Origin: UBA9848 sp003454065
Lineage (GTDB): Bacteria > Spirochaetota > Spirochaetia > Sphaerochaetales > Sphaerochaetaceae
Assembly (NCBI GenBank): GCA_946629155.1
Contig: CAMOXM010000054.1
Coordinates: forward strand, 1-9,068
DNA length: 9,068 nucleotides
Direction of reading: 5' to 3'
The notes under the pieces: model-generated
Seen by the model: the letters and a program-made list of their open reading frames with translations, nothing else
Told to the model about the DNA's origin: nothing
The model's database searches: none
In this document: positions 1 through 6,929 of the stretch, one piece after another
How the letters are laid out: each line of letters opens with the position of its first letter
How positions within the stretch are numbered: the first letter of the stretch is position 1
Translations under genes and position numbers: made by a program

Positions 1-1458
1 TCCCAAAACGGGAACAGTGGTGTTCTCCTCCGCCTTGAGCGTGAGTCCGTATGTCCTAAGACCTGCGACGACCGCTGCGGGAATATTCAAAACATCAGCA
101 TCAGTCAAAGCCGTAGCCTTCAGCGTCTGGCCTTTGACGACGAAATAGATGAATTCCTCGTCCACTACCTTGCCGGGCCACAGCTTGATGAAGAGCTTAT
201 CGTTATCCGAATCATCCGGATCTGTGAGGACCTTCGCCCCCGCCTTGATTTCAAACTTGGCGTCGGACCTGTCGGTCGTCGTACCGTATGCACTTGACGC
301 ATGAATCCCCTGCGGCAAGCTGATGGATATGACCGCGGCTTTTGCTTCTTCGGGAGTGCCCTTGATCACGAATGTCGCCTCGTCGGAAACCGCCTCGACT
401 GACGCCTTGAGCGTGGCCTTCAGACCCGTCGGCATGCCGGCCACCCAGGCGCTGTAGTCTTCTTTCTCACCGTCCGCGTTCTCGGCCGGTATGTAGCACT
501 TGAACACGTCGTTCGTCAGCTTGACGGTGACCTCTTTCTCCGCAATCGGCGTATAGACGTTTCCGCCGACCGTCACGGCCGCGCTTATCGCCGCCGAAGC
601 GGGCTTGTCGGCGTTGGGCACATAGACATACACCCTCGCCGCGTCCGGGATCTCAAGCGAGAGCCCGCCGTTGTCCTTGAGGTAGTCGGCCGGAATGGTC
701 AGCTTGAGCTTCTGGTCGGACGATGCCGTCTTGGCGTCGATCTTGGCCTTAACGAGCGTGAACGTCGCCTGGAAGCTCGTGTCGCCTTCCTTTATCGCAG
801 CAGCCGCCGTGACCTGCACGTCCGCCGCATCCTCGAGCCCGAACCAAGAGTTGAGCTTAGCGCCCGCATCGAATATCACATCGCCATCAGCCTTGCCGCT
901 GAAGGCGGTTGTGGCAACCGGCTTGAGCAGCTTGGCCTTGCCGAGCGTGTAGGTGTTGGTGAAGGTCAAATCCTCGGCCTGTCCCTTGACCGCGACCAAC
1001 TCCCCGCTCTTGTCCGCCTTGCCCGCTGGATCGACCTTGATCTTGATCTTGTCGTCGGCCTTGAGGTCCTCGCCGCCCGCCAGGCAGTCGCCCGGGATGG
1101 TTATCTCGAGCTCCTTCTGCTCGAACGCAGAGGGCGTGCCGCCGATCGTCAACGCGATGCTGGTGGCGTCCGCCGCGACCGCGGCCTTGAGCGAGAGCGC
1201 GAGGCCGGTGTCCTTGAGGGGGTCTTCGCTGCCGAGCCACGCCTTGATGTCCGTGTTGGCGGCGATCGCCTTCGTCTTCTCCTCGGTGAGCGTTATCGTC
1301 AGATCCTGCGAATATGCCTCACCGGACTTTCCGTCGGGCAACTCGAAGAAACCGTCGGTCGCACCCTCGATCTTGGCCTTGGCCTTCGAGCCACCGCACG
1401 ATGCGATGCTAAGGCTGACCAGCGCGACGCTGAGCAGCACTAACATTATCTTCTTCAT
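1..1458 (-). CDS. Modular beta-rich lipoprotein, 3' end outside window
   Basis: The reading frame is open from ATG at 1458 to the window edge: 486 codons without a stop, so the gene is incomplete at its 3' end. The start is supported by AGGAG (1469-1473) 10 bases upstream. Residues 1-20 form a lipoprotein signal peptide (MKK, hydrophobic core 4-19) with lipobox I-A-S-C, placing the lipidated Cys at 21; Gly-Gly-Ser follows. The mature part is rich in Ala, Lys, Asp, Gly and Thr and appears to be built of divergent repeats. Each has a Trp near its middle (W74, W205, W338; spacing 131 and 133), followed by a beta-type stretch, a GTP-like turn (residues 97-99 and 367-369) and an I-P or L-P segment (LTIP near 253, ISLP near 378). 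A fourth copy begins near 430. This resembles tandem beta-sandwich modules of surface lipoproteins. I do not recognise a named family and assign no ligand. Codon use differs from the neighbours (45 of 49 Lys codons AAG). Two promoter candidates lie upstream, so it is probably transcribed apart from the tamB operon. Confidence 0.8.
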   Translation of the reverse strand, partial: MKKIMLVLLSVALVSLSIASCGGSKAKAKIEGATDGFFELPDGKSGEAYSQDLTITLTEEKTKAIAANTDIKAWLGSEDPLKDTGLALSLKAAVAADATSIALTIGGTPSAFEQKELEITIPGDCLAGGEDLKADDKIKIKVDPAGKADKSGELVAVKGQAEDLTFTNTYTLGKAKLLKPVATTAFSGKADGDVIFDAGAKLNSWFGLEDAADVQVTAAAAIKEGDTSFQATFTLVKAKIDAKTASSDQKLKLTIPADYLKDNGGLSLEIPDAARVYVYVPNADKPASAAISAAVTVGGNVYTPIAEKEVTVKLTNDVFKCYIPAENADGEKEDYSAWVAGMPTGLKATLKASVEAVSDEATFVIKGTPEEAKAAVISISLPQGIHASSAYGTTTDRSDAKFEIKAGAKVLTDPDDSDNDKLFIKLWPGKVVDEEFIYFVVKGQTLKATALTDADVLNIPAAVVAGLRTYGLTLKAEENTTVPVLG

Positions 1459-1468
1459 AAAATTTTTT

Positions 1469-1473
1469 CTCCT
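1469..1473 (-). promoter_or_regulatory. Ribosome binding site of the lipoprotein gene
   Basis: On the minus strand AGGAG sits within an A-rich run, 10 bases before the ATG at 1458. It fixes the start of the lipoprotein, which immediately opens into a good signal peptide. The 10-base spacing is slightly long but acceptable. Confidence 0.75.
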
Positions 1474-1505
1474 TTTTTTAAAGATTTTCCGATATAATGC
1501 TATGA

Positions 1506-1533
1506 ATTATATTCAACGCAAAACTTTTTTCAA
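1506..1533 (-). promoter_or_regulatory. Proximal promoter P1 of the lipoprotein gene (predicted)
   Basis: On the minus strand TTGAAA (1533-1528, 5 of 6 to the -35 consensus) is followed after 16 bases by a perfect TATAAT (1511-1506). Transcription would start near 1499, giving a leader of about 40 nt with the AGGAG site in its second half. An overlapping TTGACT (1537-1532) is 21 bases from TATAAT, too far to be the -35. The call rests on sequence match alone. Confidence 0.6.
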
Positions 1534-1556
1534 GTCAAATACCCGTAATTCACTCG

Positions 1557-1577
1557 CATGTTTGGATAATAAACATG
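1557..1577. repeat. Perfect 7-bp inverted repeat, possible operator or leader hairpin
   Basis: CATGTTT (1557-1563) and AAACATG (1571-1577) are exact reverse complements separated by 7 bases. The centre (1567) lies about 68 bases upstream of the predicted P1 start, a position compatible with a dimeric regulator. In a transcript from the distal promoter P2 it could fold as a weak, A/T-rich hairpin. No T-run follows on either strand, so it is not a normal intrinsic terminator. Confidence 0.4.
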
Positions 1578-1622
1578 GATGTGTAGAAACAAAATCCAGA
1601 ATGATAAATTGATTTCCCCTAT

Positions 1623-1631
1623 TCACCTCCT
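1623..1631 (-). promoter_or_regulatory. Perfect Shine-Dalgarno sequence without a start codon
   Basis: The minus strand reads AGGAGGTGA, complementary over all 9 bases to the 16S rRNA 3' end, about 25 nt after the predicted P2 transcription start. No ATG, GTG or TTG lies 4-12 bases behind AGGAGG; the sequence continues ATAGGGGAAATC. A second GGAGG lies at 1643-1639. It could be a ribosome standby or decoy site in the lipoprotein leader, the remnant of a small gene that lost its start, or chance in a purine-rich stretch. Confidence 0.35.
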
Positions 1632-1662
1632 CTCTATTCCTCCATTTTACGCCATTGTTTCA

Positions 1663-1691
1663 AGTATAGTTGTTTTGCCATTTTTTTTCAA
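1663..1691 (-). promoter_or_regulatory. Distal promoter P2 upstream of the lipoprotein gene (predicted)
   Basis: On the minus strand TTGAAA (1691-1686) is followed after exactly 17 bases by TATACT (1668-1663); each hexamer matches 5 of 6 consensus bases. It lies 46 bases downstream of the tamB stop. The start point would be near 1656, giving a leader of about 198 nt to the lipoprotein ATG. An uninterrupted run of eight A (1688-1681 on the plus-strand numbering) spans the end of the -35 box and the start of the spacer. Confidence 0.55.
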
Positions 1692-1736
1692 GAACGCATC
1701 CCATCGCATCTACAGACAGAATGCATCTGCCGCGCA

Positions 1737-4700
1737 TCAGAACATGAAAGTCTTGGAAATCGAAAAACCATATCCTGACAACAAACCGGCTACGCTGAAA
1801 TCTACAGGACGGAACAAAAGCATGAGATCGAACGGCTCGAACTCGAATTCGGCGCCCAATGTCATCAGGCACAGAAGATCGCCGCCAAGGCTTATCCCGG
1901 TGTCATGCGTGATTTCGACATCTGAAACGTTGATGAATTCAGTCGAAAAAGACAGCATCGTCTTCGGCATTATGCGCTTGGCCACTTTCAAGGACGTTCC
2001 GTTAAGATACCTCGAAAAAGCATTCCCGCTCGTTCTTACGCGCTGATTCAAAAGCGATGGGGTCGCATCCGATATGAAATTCGCAAGGAAATTCGTTTGA
2101 AGCATGAACACGTCGAAGTCAAGGTTGACGCCCATGTCGTCCGGAAAAGACACGAAGCTGGCGAATTGGGTGGAATTGGACAAATTCGAGAAAAGATCGA
2201 GCATGGTGACCGACAGCGAAGTCAGGTATTGCAAATTGCCATTTGACGTATCCGTCTGCAAGACAGCCTGACCGAGCCTGGTCATCACTTCGTTTTCGGT
2301 GAGGCCGCCCGAAGATGAGAACACGGGTTTCAGGCTGTCGAATGTCGAATTGCTCAAATCAAACGTCGCGTTGCTTATGTTTATATACAAATCCACCCCG
2401 CCCTTAGTCTTATCGTAATCCCTGTACGATGCCTTGAAGTTTATCAAAGGCACATCCAAGGTGCTTCTTTTCCTGTCCCAAGTTATGTCGCCGCTTTCTA
2501 TGTTAAACCTTCTTTTCAAATAATAGACATCGCCGCTTTCTATCTCGGTCCTGCCTTCGAGATAGAATCTGCCATTCGCCCTGTCGCTATATACCATCCT
2601 GACCTTCTGACCTTCCTTCAATACGGCGCTGACTATCGGATTCTTCGTGTCGGGATACACGATGCGGATGTTCTTTCCCGTTCTGATGTTCAAATTGACT
2701 TCGGTGCTGGGCACGACAAGTTCGCCGCCGCCTTCGCCATCACCGTCATCGCCGCTGCCGAAAACGAAAGAAGGCGCCTGCATGGGTTTCGACACCAAAG
2801 CGTTCTCCCCGAAAACGTCTCCTTGGATTTCAACATTGTCCATCCCTCTTCCCACCAAGAAGAAATCGCCGCATGCCTCCATTATGTTCACATTGTAATC
2901 GAAATACGGTATCGGTATGTTGACCTCCACCTTCTGACTTTCGGGAATATAGGCGTTTATATACCAGAACGGATTTGTCATGTTTTCCAAAGACATTCCG
3001 GCTTCGACTTCGAAAAACGTGATGCGAGACGACGATTTGTTGACCGACGTGGCGGTAGTTCGGAGCAATCTGACGTCATGACCGTTGCCGAGGACATTCA
3101 GATTGTTGATCGTCATGTATTCGTTCTCGTTCCAGAACTCCCATATTTTCATTTCGTCGGCGGAAAGCCGGCAATACACATTCGCATCGTCGGCATTTCC
3201 TTCTATCAGCGCCTTTCCGCTGAATACGCCCGATGTGATTTCGAAAATCGGACGAATGACGAAATATCTTGAAAGCCAAACGGGCAATGCGCTGATGTCG
3301 CAATCCAAGAAATACGCGCCATTCGAAATCAAGCCTTTGAAAGTTCCGTTTATCGGGAAGGGCTTGGAAAACGCGAGATCGAACTTTCCCGAATCCATAT
3401 CGACTTCGCCGGAAACGAATCCGTCCGCAAACGTCATTCGGCTGCCGGATGCCGCAATATCGGTCGTCAAATCGCCGAAATCATCGTAATCCATCGTTAT
3501 CCCCGTTATGCTCAATTTCATGCGCTTGCTGACGGAAGCAATATCCCGGAACGAAAAATCATCGTCCTCGAAACAAACGTCCAATTCAGGGCTGAAAGTG
3601 ATTGCGATGGTCTTGTCCAGCCTCTTGTAATCATAAGTCCCATCGAAACGCAACGAGGCCGTCTTCTTGGCGATATCCGCTTTCAAATCGATTTTCGTCG
3701 CCTTGAATGCCGAGTATCTGAACTCATCGCAATGGAAATCGCATGCTCCGTTGTTGAAGTCTATGGACACATCGAATTCGTCGCCACCGCCCGAAGGGAG
3801 AAGCGAAGCCTTTCCGCTAACGCTGAAATCATCCTCCCAATCGGTCGAAAAATCACAATCCAAAGCTATTTTCCTGAAGCCTGTGACCGACGGAGCGGGG
3901 TTCAGAACGGTATTCAGGCTTATCGCATTGGAAGTCAAGCCGCGAATCATGCTCAAAACCATTTTCGAATTTCCATCGCTGGATTGAAACCTCAAATCGC
4001 CCTCAAGCGTCTTATAAAATTCCTTGTGGAAAAAATCGCCTTTGACATACCCTCCCCCCGAAAACGACATCTCAGGGGAAGCAAAAAGAAAATTCCTCAA
4101 GTTGAATTGCGATTGCTCGCAATCCAATTCCCAACCTACCGAAAAATCCGGAAAGACAAACGACATGCGGGAATTTCTCATGGCAATGGTCCGAGATTCG
4201 GCATCGGATGCGAATGCGAAGTCGATGTTTGCGACGACATACCTGTCGGGGTCGTAGGATCGGTCGGAGTCGGACGAATCGAAAAGCCTTGCCAAGTCGG
4301 GCAGGAGGAAATCGACCGCGCTAACATAAGCGCTCACTCCTTTGGAGAAATCGAATCCCGCCTGGAACCTGTCGGAATAGATGTTGACGCCGTTTTCGAA
4401 AAGGAAGCAATAAAAATCATAATTCTCCTCCAATAGCTTGACCGAAACGTCCAACCTCTTGTTTTGAAGCGACGGGTCTATGGCTGCGCTTATCGCGAAT
4501 TTCCCGCTATCGGTGCTCATATCGAATCCGAGAAGGTGTCCGACAAATGACAAATCGATTTCCGCCACATGATTTTTGGAATATGAAACGGGAAATACGA
4601 CGGTCCTGCTCTCGTCCGAAAAAGACAAGTCGGATGGTGATTGGATGTTCAAAGGACCTATTTCAAGTCCTTTGCCTGAAAAAGCGATCCTCCGCTCGTC

Positions 4701-6128
4701 CGACGAAACGCCTAAATCCACGGAGACGGGAAGATTGAGGATCTCCGCCATCCATTCGAAATCGAGCTGCGACTCGTTATTGTTCAAGTCCATGCGCAAA
4801 TCGAAGTGCGCGGGCTTCGTCTGATTTACAAGCGAATGAACGAACGGCTCTAGGCGAACATCCTCTATCCCCATATCTCCGGTCAGCCACGCAAGCCTCT
4901 GATTCAAATCGAGCGTAAAATTCAAATCCAACGGAGATGATTCGGACGCATGGACCCTGGCATTAAGCAAATAATCGGAAAACGACGACTCAAAGGCGCA
5001 CGTCCGGCTTAGAAACGGCGATGAAACCGATTGCGAACTCGCTTCAAGCATCCCTCCGTCTTTCAAGTTGAAGGCAATCGGAGCGCTGACTATCATCCTG
5101 TCCGATTTCCGAACATCCAAGTCAAAATCCGCTCTAATGTTTTCGAGGCGCAAGCTGTCGCTCGTTTCCGCCGAAAAGCGAATGCCGTTCAAATTCAAAA
5201 GCAAGCCATCGCCTATTTCCGATTTCATCGCGCTCGATTCGACAAGCAGACCGGCGTTTCCATTCGAATAATCCGCTTTCATGCGCAAGCCTTCGATCCG
5301 CATCGGGTTTTCGAACGCTTCGAACTCCATATTTGGAAAATCAAAACCGAAAGCCTTTCCTTCGTCATCCGCAAACCACTTGAACTCCAACCCGTCGCGA
5401 TGGATATTCAGGTACGGGGTTCTGACATGAAAACCGGAAACCTTCATAGCATCATCGCTGACACTTTTGAGTTTCTCGACAAGCACCTCCATATCACCTT
5501 TATCGTCGATCAGCTTCGCAAACGAAAGCGATACGCCCGCCTTTTTGATTTTCAAGCCCCTTTCCAAGTCCAAAAGAAGAGAAAGCCCGTCGATCTTCGC
5601 AGAACGGCCTTGGCTTTCGATCGAAACGTTCAAACCCGAAATCCGCACATCCGCTTCGAATTCCGCCAAAAAGCCTTTGATTTTGGAAAAACCGTCGGAA
5701 TGCTCGCCCGCAGCGCTTTGCGATTCCGTTTCGACATCGGCATCTGCCGATTTGTCCGCGGACCTGTTCAAAACCAATGACAGATTCGCATCGTAGATTT
5801 TCGCATTCAGCTTGCCGTTTCCGAAACAAAACCGATTGAACAGGGAAAACACCGAATTGCCGACGAACAGCGTGGCGACATCCATATCCAAGCCTTCACC
5901 GTGAATGTCCAAGTTCGTGAAAACGGTCTGACCGAACGGAATGAACGGATGCTCTTGCGCGCTGATGCGGACAGAATTCCCGACAGCGGCAGAAACCATT
6001 CTTCTGACCATCGATTCCGCAATTCGACCTGCCGAAAACCTGCACATGGCCAAAGCGAGGAAGAAGGAAGCGAACGCAAAAGCCAGGAACAGGTATTTTG
6101 TTTTCCTCAAAACAAGAGATCTGCTCAA
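1737..6128 (-). CDS. tamB: TamB/AsmA-like inter-membrane protein (DUF490 C-terminal domain)
   Basis: A protein of 1463 residues, somewhat longer than E. coli TamB (about 1260). Members of this family are anchored in the inner membrane, span the periplasm as a long hydrophobic beta-groove and help deliver phospholipid or outer-membrane proteins. Residues 12-29 are a single hydrophobic anchor after a basic N-terminus; the Cys at 29 lacks a proper lipobox (A-M-C), so this is a signal anchor and not a lipoprotein. Residues 30 to about 1120 consist of repeated amphipathic beta-type segments typical of AsmA-like proteins. From about 1140 the sequence matches the TamB C-terminal domain: a YLEGRTEIESGDVYYL stretch, a GDITWD turn and LTENEVMTRLGQAVL (1276-1290). 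It ends in Phe-Met-Phe. A Gly/Asp linker occupies 1124-1136. The start is TTG at 6128, chosen because AGGAGG lies 5 bases upstream. It follows the MBL gene by 21 bases and is the last gene of the array. No tamA or bamA partner is visible. Confidence 0.9.
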   Translation of the reverse strand: MSRSLVLRKTKYLFLAFAFASFFLALAMCRFSAGRIAESMVRRMVSAAVGNSVRISAQEHPFIPFGQTVFTNLDIHGEGLDMDVATLFVGNSVFSLFNRFCFGNGKLNAKIYDANLSLVLNRSADKSADADVETESQSAAGEHSDGFSKIKGFLAEFEADVRISGLNVSIESQGRSAKIDGLSLLLDLERGLKIKKAGVSLSFAKLIDDKGDMEVLVEKLKSVSDDAMKVSGFHVRTPYLNIHRDGLEFKWFADDEGKAFGFDFPNMEFEAFENPMRIEGLRMKADYSNGNAGLLVESSAMKSEIGDGLLLNLNGIRFSAETSDSLRLENIRADFDLDVRKSDRMIVSAPIAFNLKDGGMLEASSQSVSSPFLSRTCAFESSFSDYLLNARVHASESSPLDLNFTLDLNQRLAWLTGDMGIEDVRLEPFVHSLVNQTKPAHFDLRMDLNNNESQLDFEWMAEILNLPVSVDLGVSSDERRIAFSGKGLEIGPLNIQSPSDLSFSDESRTVVFPVSYSKNHVAEIDLSFVGHLLGFDMSTDSGKFAISAAIDPSLQNKRLDVSVKLLEENYDFYCFLFENGVNIYSDRFQAGFDFSKGVSAYVSAVDFLLPDLARLFDSSDSDRSYDPDRYVVANIDFAFASDAESRTIAMRNSRMSFVFPDFSVGWELDCEQSQFNLRNFLFASPEMSFSGGGYVKGDFFHKEFYKTLEGDLRFQSSDGNSKMVLSMIRGLTSNAISLNTVLNPAPSVTGFRKIALDCDFSTDWEDDFSVSGKASLLPSGGGDEFDVSIDFNNGACDFHCDEFRYSAFKATKIDLKADIAKKTASLRFDGTYDYKRLDKTIAITFSPELDVCFEDDDFSFRDIASVSKRMKLSITGITMDYDDFGDLTTDIAASGSRMTFADGFVSGEVDMDSGKFDLAFSKPFPINGTFKGLISNGAYFLDCDISALPVWLSRYFVIRPIFEITSGVFSGKALIEGNADDANVYCRLSADEMKIWEFWNENEYMTINNLNVLGNGHDVRLLRTTATSVNKSSSRITFFEVEAGMSLENMTNPFWYINAYIPESQKVEVNIPIPYFDYNVNIMEACGDFFLVGRGMDNVEIQGDVFGENALVSKPMQAPSFVFGSGDDGDGEGGGELVVPSTEVNLNIRTGKNIRIVYPDTKNPIVSAVLKEGQKVRMVYSDRANGRFYLEGRTEIESGDVYYLKRRFNIESGDITWDRKRSTLDVPLINFKASYRDYDKTKGGVDLYINISNATFDLSNSTFDSLKPVFSSSGGLTENEVMTRLGQAVLQTDTSNGNLQYLTSLSVTMLDLFSNLSNSTQFASFVSFPDDMGVNLDFDVFMLQTNFLANFISDATPSLLNQRVRTSGNAFSRYLNGTSLKVAKRIMPKTMLSFSTEFINVSDVEITHDTGISLGGDLLCLMTLGAEFEFEPFDLMLLFRPVDFSVAGLLSGYGFSISKTFMF

Positions 6129-6133
6129 GGGAA

Positions 6134-6139
6134 CCTCCT
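6134..6139 (-). promoter_or_regulatory. Ribosome binding site selecting the TTG start of tamB
   Basis: A perfect AGGAGG (minus strand 6139-6134) lies in the 21-base gap after the MBL gene, 5 bases before TTG at 6128. The next in-frame candidate, TTG at codon 7 (6110), would be 23 bases away. The TTG at 6128 also gives the basic residues before the membrane anchor, so it is the most likely start. Confidence 0.8.
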
Positions 6140-6149
6140 ACCAAGGCAA

Positions 6150-6929
6150 CTACAATTCGCCGGACAAACTGCCGCCATGAGCGATTGCGCGAATGAACTT
6201 GTTCAAAGGCAAAGCCTCCCTGACATGCCGTTGCGCCCGCTCCACGGTGTTGTTGTTCTCGCTTAAATGAATTAGGAAGACTCCCCTGTTCTCGTTTTTG
6301 TTCAGCTTGAGAAGGAACCGCTTTGCCTGGTCATTGCTGAGGTGGCCGTAGTCGGAGCGAATGCGCATCTTGAGCGCATAGGAATACTCATCGTTTTCGT
6401 CCAGCATGGCATCATCGTAATCGGCTTCGAGCATGAGAAGGTCGCTTGCATTCGCAAATTCCATCATCTCATCCGTAAAATAGCCCGTATCGGTTATGAT
6501 GCAGATGCGATTATCGCCGGATTTGATATGGTAGCTCACGCAACCTTCGCTATCGTGACTGGCATCAGTCGCAATCACCTCGAATCCGCCGACGCATATC
6601 TTCTCCCTCACGGCGAACAACCGAACGCTTCCGACATCGAGACCAAGCGACACAAAGGCGCTGTGCTCGCGTTTGGCAGCGCACGAGTTCATGCAAATCA
6701 ATACGGGAATCTTCTTCTGGAGAACTCTAAGGCTATTGGAAGCGTGATCGGGGTGCAAATGGGTGAGAAAAACTGCGCGAACCGATTCCAAGGGTATTCC
6801 GCTCTTGTCGAGGAAGGCCGTGAAGCGCCGCGTGCTTATGCCATAGTCAACCACGATGCTATCGGCGCCGTCATAGAACACATAGCAATTACCGCACGAA
6901 CCAGATGTAGCAACCGCGTATTTCAGCAT
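6150..6929 (-). CDS. yycJ: YycJ/WalJ-like MBL-fold metallohydrolase
   Basis: A cytoplasmic metallo-beta-lactamase-fold hydrolase of 259 residues, a normal length for the YycJ/WalJ group (COG1235 type). Visible in order: SGSCGNCYV (9-17), the N-terminal glycine-rich strand; THLHPDH with metal ligands H57, H59, D61 and H62; SHD with H125; TDTG with the bridging D147; the group-typical YGHLSND with H196; and LIHLSENNNT with H221. The dinuclear metal site therefore looks intact. In Firmicutes the walJ gene sits with the WalKR two-component system and affects cell-wall homeostasis and DNA-damage sensitivity. The substrate is uncertain, a phosphodiester being the general expectation, and no walKR is present here. 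ATG at 6929 overlaps the HAD stop by 7 bases (ATGCTGA), with GGAGG 8 bases upstream inside the HAD gene, so translation is probably coupled. The subfamily is assigned from motifs only; a PhnP-like enzyme is the alternative. Confidence 0.88.
   Translation of the reverse strand: MLKYAVATSGSCGNCYVFYDGADSIVVDYGISTRRFTAFLDKSGIPLESVRAVFLTHLHPDHASNSLRVLQKKIPVLICMNSCAAKREHSAFVSLGLDVGSVRLFAVREKICVGGFEVIATDASHDSEGCVSYHIKSGDNRICIITDTGYFTDEMMEFANASDLLMLEADYDDAMLDENDEYSYALKMRIRSDYGHLSNDQAKRFLLKLNKNENRGVFLIHLSENNNTVERAQRHVREALPLNKFIRAIAHGGSLSGEL

Noticed and set aside
887..1240. Minus-strand 117-codon frame inside the lipoprotein gene
   Set aside because: Out-of-frame Arg/Gly-rich translation of a G+C-rich gene, with no RBS needed to explain it.
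953..1612. Plus-strand open frame of 219 codons opposite the lipoprotein gene
   Set aside because: It is antisense to a frame with a clear signal peptide, lipobox and RBS. Its composition is Ser/Ala/Leu low-complexity as expected from the reverse of G/C-third codons, and its end is merely intergenic sequence.
1513..1626. 37-codon GTG frame beginning at the orphan SD
   Set aside because: The GTG overlaps the last base of AGGAGG, so that SD cannot serve it. The earlier GGAGG is 12 bases away, and the frame runs through the P1 promoter hexamers. It is kept only as a possibility in the findings.
1690..1736. Intrinsic terminator after tamB
   Set aside because: No stable G+C-rich hairpin followed by a T-run was found on the minus strand; the only A-run there belongs to promoter P2.
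1660..1872. Minus-strand 70-codon frame overlapping the tamB 3' end and promoter P2
   Set aside because: Out-of-frame reading of the tamB end that runs into the promoter; no RBS, no motif.
5031..5780. Plus-strand open frame of 249 codons opposite tamB
   Set aside because: Lies entirely inside the tamB frame, is rich in Arg, Phe and Gln as typical of a shadow frame, and has no motif.
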